Shown here in pieces: positions 10,347 through 19,409 of a DNA stretch of 64,000 nucleotides. Under the pieces are notes generated by a model. That model saw only the letters and a program-made list of their open reading frames with translations. It was not told where the DNA came from and searched no databases. The stretch's first letter is position 1. Every line of letters begins with the position of its first letter. This stretch comes from Pantoea cypripedii (GTDB lineage Bacteria > Pseudomonadota > Gammaproteobacteria > Enterobacterales > Enterobacteriaceae). A program made the translations under genes and the position numbers. The DNA lies in the NCBI RefSeq assembly GCF_002095535.1, contig NZ_MLJI01000001.1:815604-879603 (forward strand), written 5' to 3'.

Positions 10347-10375
10347 TTGGCAGTTTGTTAACAATTCTGTAAACT
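10347..10375 (+). promoter_or_regulatory. Predicted internal promoter for lpd
   Basis: A -35-like TTGGCA (10347-10352), a 17-bp spacer and a -10-like TAAACT (10370-10375) lie about 90 bp before lpd. The spacer contains GTTAACAATT, which resembles ArcA-bound sequences. An independent, ArcA-controlled lpd promoter is known in E. coli and makes sense because Lpd also serves other dehydrogenase complexes. The hexamers are my reading by eye. Confidence 0.55.
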
Positions 10376-10464
10376 CTTGCGGTGAAATGTGCCGGTGGAA
10401 TAAGGGCATCCAGAGCCTGGGACAGGTTCGCGTCTGGCCGCCGGAAATCTAATAAGAGGTCATG

Positions 10465-11889
10465 ATGAGTACAGAGATTAAAACTCAAGTCGTGGTACTT
10501 GGGGCAGGTCCTGCAGGTTACTCTGCAGCCTTCCGTTGCGCTGATTTAGGTCTGGAAACCGTACTGGTAGAGCGCTACAGCACCCTCGGTGGTGTATGTC
10601 TGAACGTAGGCTGTATCCCGTCAAAAGCGCTGCTGCACGTAGCGAAAGTGATTGAAGAAGCGAAAGCACTGGAAGAACACGGCATCGTGTTTGGCCAGCC
10701 TTCAACCGACATCAACAAAATTCGTACCTGGAAAGAGAAAGTCATCACCCAACTGACCGGCGGTCTGGCTGGTATGGCCAAAGGCCGTAAAGTGAAAGTG
10801 GTGAACGGTCTGGGTAAATTCACCGGTGCTAACACGCTGGTAGTAGAAGGTGAAGGCGGCGCGACCACCATCAACTTCGACAACGCCATCATTGCGGCCG
10901 GTTCTCGTCCGATTGAACTGCCGTTCATTCCGCATGAAGATCCGCGCGTGTGGGATTCCACCGATGCACTGGAACTGAAAGAAGTACCGAAGCGTCTGCT
11001 GGTGATGGGCGGCGGTATTATCGGCCTGGAAATGGGTACCGTTTACCATGCGCTGGGTTCAGAGATCGACGTGGTTGAAATGTTTGACCAGGTGATCCCG
11101 GCTGCCGATAAAGACGTGGTGAAAGTCTTCACCAAACGTATCAGCAAGAAATTTAACCTGATGCTGGAAACCAAAGTAACGGCCGTTGAAGCGAAAGAAG
11201 ACGGTATTTACGTTTCCATGGAAGGTAAAAAAGCGCCGACTGAAGCCCAGCGTTATGACGCAGTGCTGGTGGCGATTGGCCGCGTACCGAACGGTAAAGG
11301 CCTGGATGCGGGCAAAGCGGGCGTGGAAGTGGACGACCGTGGTTTCATCCGCGTCGACAAACAAATGCGCACCAACGTGCCGCATATCTACGCTATCGGT
11401 GACATCGTTGGTCAGCCGATGCTGGCGCACAAAGGCGTGCATGAAGGCCACGTAGCGGCTGAAGTTATCGCCGGTATGAAGCACTACTTCGATCCGAAAG
11501 TGATTCCGTCAATCGCCTATACCGAGCCAGAAGTGGCATGGGTGGGTCTGACTGAGAAAGAAGCGAAAGAAAAAGGCATCAGCTACGAAGTTTCCACCTT
11601 CCCGTGGGCTGCTTCTGGCCGTGCTATCGCTTCTGACTGCGCTGACGGTATGACCAAACTGATTTTCGACAAAGAAACTCACCGTGTTATCGGTGGTGCC
11701 ATTGTCGGTACCAACGGCGGCGAGCTGTTGGGTGAAATCGGTCTGGCTATCGAAATGGGTTGTGATGCGGAAGACATCGCGCTGACCATCCATGCGCACC
11801 CGACGCTGCATGAATCTGTTGGTCTGGCGGCGGAAGTGTTCGAAGGTAGCATTACCGACCTGCCGAACCCGAAAGCGAAAAAGAAATAA
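10465..11889 (+). CDS. lpd: Dihydrolipoamide dehydrogenase Lpd (E3)
   Basis: A 474-residue FAD flavoprotein disulfide reductase, the same length as E. coli Lpd. The FAD-binding GAGPAGYSAA, the redox disulfide in GGVCLNVGCIPSKALLH, the NAD-binding GGGIIGLEMG and the C-terminal catalytic HAHPTLHE are all present. It reoxidises dihydrolipoamide of the pyruvate and 2-oxoglutarate dehydrogenase complexes and of the glycine cleavage system. Two adjacent ATG codons occur at 10462 and 10465. The second is chosen because it gives the family N terminus MSTEIKTQV and a better distance to the AAGAGG ribosome binding site at 10454. Confidence 0.98.
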   Translation: MSTEIKTQVVVLGAGPAGYSAAFRCADLGLETVLVERYSTLGGVCLNVGCIPSKALLHVAKVIEEAKALEEHGIVFGQPSTDINKIRTWKEKVITQLTGGLAGMAKGRKVKVVNGLGKFTGANTLVVEGEGGATTINFDNAIIAAGSRPIELPFIPHEDPRVWDSTDALELKEVPKRLLVMGGGIIGLEMGTVYHALGSEIDVVEMFDQVIPAADKDVVKVFTKRISKKFNLMLETKVTAVEAKEDGIYVSMEGKKAPTEAQRYDAVLVAIGRVPNGKGLDAGKAGVEVDDRGFIRVDKQMRTNVPHIYAIGDIVGQPMLAHKGVHEGHVAAEVIAGMKHYFDPKVIPSIAYTEPEVAWVGLTEKEAKEKGISYEVSTFPWAASGRAIASDCADGMTKLIFDKETHRVIGGAIVGTNGGELLGEIGLAIEMGCDAEDIALTIHAHPTLHESVGLAAEVFEGSITDLPNPKAKKK

Positions 11890-11907
11890 GCGCTGAGAAA
11901 TAAACAG

Positions 11908-11934
11908 ACGGCTCCTTAAGGGAGCCGTTTTTTA
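11908..11934 (+). terminator. Rho-independent terminator of the pdh operon
   Basis: ACGGCTCC pairs with GGAGCCGT around a 5-nt loop and is followed by a run of Ts, 18 bp after the lpd stop. Confidence 0.9.
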
Positions 11935-11949
11935 TTACGTGTTTTAAAT

Positions 11950-12021
11950 GTAGCGGCGCGATTTATCGCGCAATTCCGTGCAATTGGCTGGAAAAAAACG
12001 CGCGATAAATCGCGCCGCTAC
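11950..12021. repeat. Dispersed inverted-repeat element, copy A
   Basis: Arms at 11950-11971 and 12000-12021 are perfect 22-bp reverse complements (core GCGCGATAAATCGCGC) around a 28-nt centre with ATTCCG near its left end and GGAAAAAAAC at its right end. The same arms recur at 27052 and 35000. This copy lies between the convergent lpd and LysR genes, and its right arm contains the TAG stop codon of the LysR gene. No transposase is present; it is of REP/MITE type. Confidence 0.9.
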
Positions 12022-12935
12022 CCCAGTCTGTTATTTGTTTTTCTGTTTTCTTTAAGCCAGTCAATAAAATAGCGTAGCGGTGTGGGGATATATTTACGGC
12101 TGGGATAATATAGCCAGAAGCCTTCTTCTACCTGGGTAAATTCCGGCAGAATTTCCACCAGTTCCCCGCTTTGCAGCGCTTCAGCCACTGTACCCTGATG
12201 CAAAAAAGCAATCCCTGCACCCGCCAGTGCGGCTTGTAGAATCCGCTCGTTATTGTCCAGAACCAGAGTGCCGCGCACGGCCACCTCCTGTTTTTGCCCA
12301 TCCTGCCAGAATTCCCAGCGATAGCGACGTCCGCTGGGAAAGCGCCGTTCGATGCAGGGAAAGTGCAGCAACTCTGCGGGAGTCTGCGGTACGCCGTGAC
12401 GAGCAATAAATGCCGGGGTGGCGACCGCCACGGCACGCATCGGTTCACCAAATGGCACCGCCACCATATCCTGGGCCAGCACGGCACCATAACGTACACC
12501 GGCATCAAAACCCGCAGTCACAATGTCCACCAGCGTGTCATTGCTGTCGATTTCCACGTTGATCTGCGGATAGCGCTGCATAAACGGCAGAATGAGCGAC
12601 TGGAAAAACAGGGCTTCGGCTGAGCGCGGGATACTGATACGCAGATTCCCCTGCGGATCGCTGCGCCAGTCATTCAGTTCATCCACAGCCTGCGCCAAAT
12701 CCTGTAACGCGGGCTGGATGCGCTGGAGAAAGCGCTCCCCGTCGGGTGTCAGTGCCACTTTGCGGGTGGTGCGATTGAGAAGCCGCATGCCGAGGCGTTC
12801 TTCAAAATTACGCATCGCATGGCTCAGCGCTGATGGCGTGATGTTGCGTTCTCCAGCGGCTTTACGAAAGCTCAGATGCTGGGCGATAGCGGCAAACATC
12901 TCCAGTTCCTGTAGCGTGGCGCGATATTGACTCAT
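12018..12935 (-). CDS. LysR-family transcriptional regulator
   Basis: A 305-residue regulator with an N-terminal winged helix-turn-helix (EMFAAIAQHLSFRKAAGERN, then the recognition segment ITPSALSHAMRNFEERLGMR and LLNRTTRKVALT) and a substrate-binding-like effector domain from about residue 90. It is divergent from the aldo/keto reductase gene with 98 bp between starts, the usual arrangement in which a LysR protein controls its neighbour. The stop codon lies within dispersed repeat copy A, so the last one or two residues come from the repeat edge. No effector can be named. Confidence 0.9.
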   Translation of the reverse strand: MSQYRATLQELEMFAAIAQHLSFRKAAGERNITPSALSHAMRNFEERLGMRLLNRTTRKVALTPDGERFLQRIQPALQDLAQAVDELNDWRSDPQGNLRISIPRSAEALFFQSLILPFMQRYPQINVEIDSNDTLVDIVTAGFDAGVRYGAVLAQDMVAVPFGEPMRAVAVATPAFIARHGVPQTPAELLHFPCIERRFPSGRRYRWEFWQDGQKQEVAVRGTLVLDNNERILQAALAGAGIAFLHQGTVAEALQSGELVEILPEFTQVEEGFWLYYPSRKYIPTPLRYFIDWLKENRKTNNRLG

Positions 12936-13033
12936 TGCTGAATTTCACTCACTAAATCGGCAAGAATGCCTCAATTGTTGCGGTGATTGTTGAGGGTTAT
13001 AACAATAACACTGACAGCGAAGAGGATGAAACA

Positions 13034-14029
<996 letters not shown>

Positions 14030-14053
14030 GAAGCAGCGCGAGCGACACAACAT

Positions 14054-14080
14054 AGCAGGCATCTGATGCCTGCTTTTTTT
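14054..14080 (+). terminator. Rho-independent terminator after the aldo/keto reductase
   Basis: AGCAGGCAT pairs with ATGCCTGCT around a 3-nt loop and is followed by six or more Ts, 24 bp after the stop codon. Confidence 0.9.
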
Positions 14081-14147
14081 CGTGATAGGGTTCAACTTCA
14101 GCGGAATCTGCTGCTTAACCAAAGGATGTTGCTTTTTTGTAAACAGA

Positions 14148-14176
14148 TTAACAATCAGCCGAAATGCTGCTATGCT
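14148..14176 (+). promoter_or_regulatory. Predicted acnB promoter
   Basis: TTAACA (14148-14153), 17 bp, then TATGCT (14171-14176), about 90 bp before the acnB start. The overlapping GTAAACAGATTAACA resembles ArcA-bound sequence, in line with known anaerobic repression of aconitase. The hexamers were identified by eye. Confidence 0.5.
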
Positions 14177-14266
14177 GGCCGACGCGGAACCGGGCACCTC
14201 ACCCTACTTTTGGACTGCGTCACAGGGTGCACCGGAAAGCTATACAATGAGAGCGAGGAGAACGTC

Positions 14267-16864
14267 GTGCTAGAAGAATACCGTAAGCACGTTGCCGAGC
14301 GTGCTGCCCAGGGAATCGTACCTAAGCCGTTAGATGCTTCCCAAATGGCCGCGCTGGTTGAACTGCTGAAAAACCCGCCAGCGGGTGAAGAAGAATTCCT
14401 TACTGACCTGTTGGTCAACCGTGTCCCGCCAGGTGTTGATGAAGCGGCCTATGTAAAAGCCGGATTCCTGGCAGCGGTCGCAAAGGGCGAAGCCCACTCT
14501 CCTCTGGTTACTCCTGAAAAAGCAGTCGAACTTCTGGGCACCATGCAGGGTGGCTACAACATCCATGCATTGATTGAATCCCTCGACGATGAGACGCTGG
14601 CGCCGATTGCTGCAGAAGCCCTGTCCCATACGCTGCTGATGTTCGATAACTTCTACGATGTCGAAGAGAAAGCTAAAGCGGGTAACCCACACGCGAAAAA
14701 AATTATCCAGTCCTGGGCCGATGCTGAGTGGTTCCTGAAGCGTCCAAAACTGGCAGAAAAAATCACCGTAACCGTGTTCAAAGTGACCGGCGAAACTAAC
14801 ACCGATGACCTCTCTCCGGCACCGGATGCATGGTCTCGTCCGGATATTCCACTGCACGCGCTGGCAATGCTGAAAAACCCACGTGAAGGCATCGAACCCG
14901 ACGATGCGGGTAACATTGGTCCGATCAAACAGATCGAAGCACTGCAGCAGAAAGGCTTCCCGCTGACTTACGTCGGTGACGTCGTGGGTACCGGTTCTTC
15001 ACGTAAATCCGCCACCAACTCGGTGCTGTGGTTTATGGGTGATGACATTCCGTATGTCCCTAACAAGAAGGGCGGTGGACTGTGCCTCGGCGGTAAAATC
15101 GCGCCGATTTTCTTCAACACCATGGAAGATGCTGGCGCGCTGCCGATCGAAGTGGATGTTGATCGTTTAAATATGGGCGATGTCATTGACGTCTACCCGT
15201 ATAAAGGTGAAGTGCGTAACCACGACACCGATGAAGTGCTGGCGACATTCGAACTGAAAACCGAAGTGTTGCTGGATGAAGTTCGCGCGGGCGGTCGTAT
15301 TCCGCTGATTATCGGTCGTGGCCTGACGTCGAAAGCACGTGAATCTCTGGGTCTGCCGCACAGTGATGTCTTCCTGCAAGCGAAAGATGTCGCCGCCAGC
15401 AGCCGTGGCTTCTCTCTGGCGCAGAAAATGGTCGGTCGCGCCTGTGGCGTCGATGGCATCCGCCCAGGCGCTTACTGCGAACCTAAAATGACCTCGGTCG
15501 GTTCTCAGGACACCACCGGTCCAATGACCCGTGATGAACTGAAAGACCTGGCCTGCCTCGGCTTCTCAGCCGACCTGGTGATGCAATCCTTCTGTCACAC
15601 TGCCGCTTACCCGAAACCGGTAGACGTGACCACGCATCACACCCTGCCAGATTTCATCATGAACCGTGGCGGCGTGTCGCTGCGTCCGGGTGATGGCGTG
15701 ATCCACAGCTGGCTGAACCGTATGCTGCTGCCGGATACCGTCGGTACCGGTGGTGACTCACATACCCGTTTCCCGATTGGTATTTCGTTCCCGGCCGGTT
15801 CTGGTCTGGTGGCGTTTGCTGCGGCAACTGGCGTTATGCCGCTGGATATGCCGGAATCGGTACTGGTGCGCTTCAAAGGCGAAATGCAGCCAGGCATTAC
15901 CCTGCGCGATCTGGTGCATGCGATCCCGCTGTACGCGATCAAACAGGGTCTGCTGACTGTAGAGAAGAAAGGTAAGAAAAACATCTTCTCTGGCCGCGTG
16001 CTGGAAATCGAAGGTCTGCCGAAACTGAAAGTGGAGCAGGCGTTCGAACTGACCGATGCCTCTGCTGAACGTTCTGCGGCGGGTTGTACCATCAAACTCG
16101 ATAAAGAGCCGATCATCGAGTACCTCAACTCGAATATCGTGCTGCTGAAGTGGATGATCTCTGAAGGCTACGGCGATCGTCGTACGCTGGAGCGCCGCGT
16201 TGAAGGCATGGAAAAATGGCTGGCCGATCCGCAGTTGCTGGAAGGTGATGCCGATGCCGAATATGCAGCGGTGATCGACATTGATCTGGCGGAAATCAAA
16301 GAGCCGATCCTGTGCGCGCCGAACGATCCGGACGATGCGCGTCTGCTGTCTGATGTGCAGGGCGAGAAGATTGATGAAGTGTTCATCGGTTCCTGTATGA
16401 CCAACATCGGTCACTTCCGTGCAGCCGGTAAATTGCTGGATAGCCACAAAGGCCAGCTGCCGACCCGTCTGTGGGTGGCTCCGCCAACCAAGATGGATGC
16501 GGCACAGCTGACGGAAGAAGGCTACTACAGCGTGTTCGGTAAGAGCGGTGCGCGTATCGAGATCCCGGGCTGCTCGCTGTGCATGGGTAACCAGGCGCGT
16601 GTGGCGGACGGTGCGACGGTGGTATCCACTTCGACCCGTAACTTCCCGAACCGTCTCGGTACCGGTGCCAACGTCTATCTGGCGTCTGCGGAGCTGGCGG
16701 CGGTTGCATCGCTGCTGGGCAAACTGCCGACGCCGGACGAGTATCAGCAGTTTATGACTCAGGTTGATAAGACAGCGGCAGATACCTACCGCTATCTCAA
16801 CTTTGACCAGCTGAACCAGTACACCGATAAAGCAGATAACGTGATCTTCCAGACCGCGCTGTAA
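14267..16864 (+). CDS. acnB: Bifunctional aconitate hydratase 2 / 2-methylisocitrate dehydratase AcnB
   Basis: An 865-residue TCA-cycle enzyme, identical in length to E. coli AcnB. It interconverts citrate and isocitrate through cis-aconitate and also acts in the methylcitrate cycle. The [4Fe-4S] ligands are Cys710 (GSCMTNIGH), Cys769 and Cys772 ([10 protein letters not shown]). The order is the AcnB order: an N-terminal HEAT-like domain, the swivel domain ([20 protein letters not shown]), then the core. The start is a GTG at 14267 with GAGGAG six bases upstream; the frame is open far upstream, but that part is not AcnB-like. It is monocistronic, with terminators on both sides. Confidence 0.98.
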   Translation: MLEEYRKHVAERAAQGIVPKPLDASQMAALVELLKNPPAGEEEFLTDLLVNRVPPGVDEAAYVKAGFLAAVAKGEAHSPLVTPEKAVELLGTMQGGYNIHALIESLDDETLAPIAAEALSHTLLMFDNFYDVEEKAKAGNPHAKKIIQSWADAEWFLKRPKLAEKITVTVFKVTGETNTDDLSPAPDAWSRPDIPLHALAMLKNPREGIEPDDAGNIGPIKQIEALQQKGFPLTYVGDVVGTGSSRKSATNSVLWFMGDDIPYVPNKKGGGLCLGGKIAPIFFNTMEDAGALPIEVDVDRLNMGDVIDVYPYKGEVRNHDTDEVLATFELKTEVLLDEVRAGGRIPLIIGRGLTSKARESLGLPHSDVFLQAKDVAASSRGFSLAQKMVGRACGVDGIRPGAYCEPKMTSVGSQDTTGPMTRDELKDLACLGFSADLVMQSFCHTAAYPKPVDVTTHHTLPDFIMNRGGVSLRPGDGVIHSWLNRMLLPDTVGTGGDSHTRFPIGISFPAGSGLVAFAAATGVMPLDMPESVLVRFKGEMQPGITLRDLVHAIPLYAIKQGLLTVEKKGKKNIFSGRVLEIEGLPKLKVEQAFELTDASAERSAAGCTIKLDKEPIIEYLNSNIVLLKWMISEGYGDRRTLERRVEGMEKWLADPQLLEGDADAEYAAVIDIDLAEIKEPILCAPNDPDDARLLSDVQGEKIDEVFIGSCMTNIGHFRAAGKLLDSHKGQLPTRLWVAPPTKMDAAQLTEEGYYSVFGKSGARIEIPGCSLCMGNQARVADGATVVSTSTRNFPNRLGTGANVYLASAELAAVASLLGKLPTPDEYQQFMTQVDKTAADTYRYLNFDQLNQYTDKADNVIFQTAL

Positions 16865-16882
16865 TCGGCTGTAAACTCAGCA

Positions 16883-16911
16883 AAGGGGCGATGCGAATCG
16901 CCCCTTTTTTT
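16883..16911 (+). terminator. Rho-independent terminator of acnB
   Basis: AGGGGCGAT and ATCGCCCCT pair around GCGA and are followed by a run of Ts, about 20 bp after the acnB stop. Confidence 0.92.
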
Positions 16912-17036
16912 ACGCTCTTTTTTCCTCTGTCGTGGCCTGACATAATGCGAGCGCGATCCCACTTTATTCAGCGTGTTGCGCACAAAATGAATTCAGGCAG
17001 TGCCACGCGGCGCGCCATTGGTAAGAGGTTACACAC

Positions 17037-17399
17037 ATGGAGTATGAATTTTTGCGCGATCTGACCGGTAAGGTCAAAGTGCGTATGTCGATGGACCACG
17101 AAGCGGTGGGGCACTGGTTCAACGAAGAGGTTGATGAAAATCTGGCTTTGCTGGATGACGTTGAAGCCGCCGCGCAACAGGTAAAAGGCACCCATCAGCA
17201 ATGGCAACGTGTCGGTCATGAATACACGATATGGCTGGATGAGGAAGAGGTGATGATCCGAGCCAATCAGCTGGCGTTAGAAGACGACGGGCTGGAAGAG
17301 GGGATGACCTATTACGACGAAGAGAGTCTGTCATTCTGCGGCGTCGAGGATTTTCTGGCGGTGATTGCGGCGTACCGGCAATTTCTGGCAGGGAAATAA
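17037..17399 (+). CDS. yacL: YacL, UPF0231 family protein of unknown function
   Basis: A 120-residue acidic cytosolic protein with the length and blocks of E. coli Yac[36 protein letters not shown], and [16 protein letters not shown]. No enzymatic function is established for this family. It follows acnB as in E. coli. The TAAGAGG ahead of the ATG serves as ribosome binding site. The downstream hairpin at 17422 terminates it. Confidence 0.95.
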   Translation: MEYEFLRDLTGKVKVRMSMDHEAVGHWFNEEVDENLALLDDVEAAAQQVKGTHQQWQRVGHEYTIWLDEEEVMIRANQLALEDDGLEEGMTYYDEESLSFCGVEDFLAVIAAYRQFLAGK

Positions 17400-17421
17400 C
17401 CGGTCACCGCGTTTTCACCAT

Positions 17422-17449
17422 TTTTATCGGGCCTTGCAGCCCGATAAAA
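17422..17449. terminator. Bidirectional terminator between yacL and the ADP-ribosyltransferase-like gene
   Basis: TTTTATCGGGC and GCCCGATAAAA pair over 11 bp around a 6-nt loop. A and T runs on either side let it act on both strands. It lies between two convergent stop codons, 22 bp after yacL and 2 bp after the minus-strand gene. Confidence 0.85.
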
Positions 17450-17451
17450 GG

Positions 17452-19239
17452 TTACTTATTCCAGTCTCTGTCGATGCCATACGTGGAGATAAGATCCACA
17501 TCCGAAACCAGTGCCCCGCAGGCTTCCAGTGCCTTGCTTTTAGACGCAAATTCAATGGTTAAATGCAGGTCTTCGTGGGGTTCCGGCAGATCCAGTGCCA
17601 GGGCGTAAGAATGCCATTGCGGGTTCATTCTGGCGTGTTTGCGTTTACCCTCATGGTCGATGACGAATTCAGGGCTGGTGCCGAGATTATAGCGTTTTTG
17701 GGCAACAGGCAGTTCCTGACCTTCAAGTCTGACCGTCACTTCAACATCCTGACTACCCTGCAGGAACGGCAGGCTTCCCTGCCATTGGCTGTCAGCAGGT
17801 TTTGCGCACCACGGCTGGGTGTTATTGCCTAAACGAAATAACAAGACCGATTTCAGATGGGCACTTCTATCCGTATCAGGTTTAATAAAACTGACTTTTT
17901 GTGAAATTTTACCAGGATAAAGATAATAATTTTTACCCTCATATTCAGCCCGGCTCAACTCTACAGCCTGAGAGGCGCTTTCCGTATGTGCACCTTTAGC
18001 GGAAAATATAAATGCACCTCCCTCAACCTGCCATCCACCTTGTGATCCTTCGTTCAGGTAGCGGAGGGCATAATCTTTTAAATTACCCGTGTCGGTAAAT
18101 GATTTATCTTTCAGTGCAACCAATTCTGAACTGTTGGCCAACAGGCAGGGCTTATCTCCGGCATCTGGCCGTGGTTTACTGTGCTGAACCGCCTGGACAA
18201 TGATGGTGTTATGGTAATTCATGCCTCCGGGTAATTTAATGCAAGAGCGGTTTTCATTTTCATTTGCCGTCACTGCCCCCAGTCCAGATATATACCAGTA
18301 AGAAATTGGGACATATTGCTGTTCAGCATCAACCGCCGCTAATGTCATGCTTTGTTTTTCTGGCAGGCGGGTAATCCTTGAATTTATTTCCTTCCCATCC
18401 AGTAAAAAATGAATGTTATTCTCACCGGTCATTCTGTTTATTCCCCGGCCAAACATCGCTCTTCCGGTGGAGGAAAGGATTAAATCGATCTGACCGGACT
18501 GGTTGGGAGAAAAATTCCGATAGTGTGGGTTCAGATAGTAGTCTATTCCTGTCCAGGATTTGCCCCACCAGTCTTTTTCCGATGAAGCGATTACCCCATG
18601 AATGTAATCAGGTTGGATACCGCCAGGGAAGGCAATTTCCTGTTCGTTGACGCCAAAACTATTATCAACATCAACCCCACCCGGTGCATCAATAATATAG
18701 GTGTTCACACCGAAGAAGCGGGTGTGCATAATATTATAGCTGGTGCTGACTATCCCTGATTCCTGGGTAGCAATACCACTCACCATAGCCAGATTGCCAC
18801 CATCTGGTTGCCATGGAAAAAAACCTTTCAGAAAAACGTCAGGAATAGAAGGGATTGATGTTAATGTTGAACCGGTGGAACGAAAAAGTATGTCTGAGTC
18901 TTCACGCCAATGTATTTTTTCAAAAGGCATGGCTTGATCTTTTTCTATATTCTTCAGGTTAATGCAGAGTGATACTGTGGTATTAAGCCAGTGTTGATAC
19001 CACGGTGCCGATACCATCTCACCATCAGCCCATTCGGGTATTTTACCTGCCGTGGGAACACAGGCTTCACGTAATTTTCCGTAATCCGGATGTAACTCTC
19101 CTGGAAGTGATTCAATCGGGCTGGCAGAAAGAAGGTGGTTTTTCAGTGCAGCAGTATTCGCCGAATCTGCAAAGGTGGCAGGGGAGAAGAGGCTGGCGAC
19201 GACAATATTAGTCGCCAGAAAACTTAATTTCGTTTTCAT
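17452..19239 (-). CDS. Secreted ADP-ribosyltransferase-like protein (cholera/pertussis toxin A-type motifs)
   Basis: 595 residues from the ATG at 19239. This start gives a clean signal peptide (basic MKTK, hydrophobic core, ending SPATFA before Asp25) with AAGGA 10 nt upstream; an in-frame start 36 bp earlier would bury the signal. After about 110 residues an R-S-E ADP-ribosyltransferase signature appears in order: Arg120 in DILFRSTG, Ser165-Thr-Ser167 in GIVSTSYN, and Glu199-x-Glu201 in NEQEIAFPGGIQPDYIHG. The last block closely parallels DEQEVSALGGIP of cholera toxin A. Known toxins of this fold move ADP-ribose from NAD onto a host protein; activity and target here are inference. About 390 residues after the motif are unrecognised and may be beta-rich. 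Six cysteines (60, 92, 333, 365, 478, 574) could form three disulfides. No B-subunit gene is adjacent. Parts of the gene are strongly AT-rich (14 of 60 bases G/C at 17881-17940), which suggests transfer. A TTGACA lies upstream on this strand at 19328-19333. Confidence 0.75.
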   Translation of the reverse strand: MKTKLSFLATNIVVASLFSPATFADSANTAALKNHLLSASPIESLPGELHPDYGKLREACVPTAGKIPEWADGEMVSAPWYQHWLNTTVSLCINLKNIEKDQAMPFEKIHWREDSDILFRSTGSTLTSIPSIPDVFLKGFFPWQPDGGNLAMVSGIATQESGIVSTSYNIMHTRFFGVNTYIIDAPGGVDVDNSFGVNEQEIAFPGGIQPDYIHGVIASSEKDWWGKSWTGIDYYLNPHYRNFSPNQSGQIDLILSSTGRAMFGRGINRMTGENNIHFLLDGKEINSRITRLPEKQSMTLAAVDAEQQYVPISYWYISGLGAVTANENENRSCIKLPGGMNYHNTIIVQAVQHSKPRPDAGDKPCLLANSSELVALKDKSFTDTGNLKDYALRYLNEGSQGGWQVEGGAFIFSAKGAHTESASQAVELSRAEYEGKNYYLYPGKISQKVSFIKPDTDRSAHLKSVLLFRLGNNTQPWCAKPADSQWQGSLPFLQGSQDVEVTVRLEGQELPVAQKRYNLGTSPEFVIDHEGKRKHARMNPQWHSYALALDLPEPHEDLHLTIEFASKSKALEACGALVSDVDLISTYGIDRDWNK

Positions 19240-19364
19240 TACGGTGATGTCCTTATCCTGATTGCTTTGTTTCATCCATTAAAGAGCAATAAATTTAAGG
19301 GGTTACCGATAAATATTCATTGATGGCTGTCAAATTCTCACGATTGTAACCAATGTTTTTGCCT

Positions 19365-19399
19365 GGGGAAAAGAACGCCGCATCAGGACGATGCGGCGT
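19365..19399 (-). terminator. Terminator of the minus-strand catabolic operon
   Basis: A perfect 10-bp stem (ACGCCGCATC at 19375-19384 with GATGCGGCGT at 19390-19399) lies 10 bp beyond the MFS stop codon. On the minus strand it is followed by TTCTTTTCC. Confidence 0.75.
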
Positions 19400-19409
19400 G
19401 GCTGGGCAC

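Noticed and set aside
15758..16447. Antisense frame of 229 codons inside acnB
   Set aside because: It lies fully within a strongly conserved essential gene in high-GC sequence, where antisense frames are common; the protein looks like nothing known.
19239..19275. Upstream start for the ADP-ribosyltransferase-like gene
   Set aside because: It would put 12 polar residues (MKQSNQDKDITV) before the signal peptide, and the AAGGA ribosome site fits the ATG at 19239.
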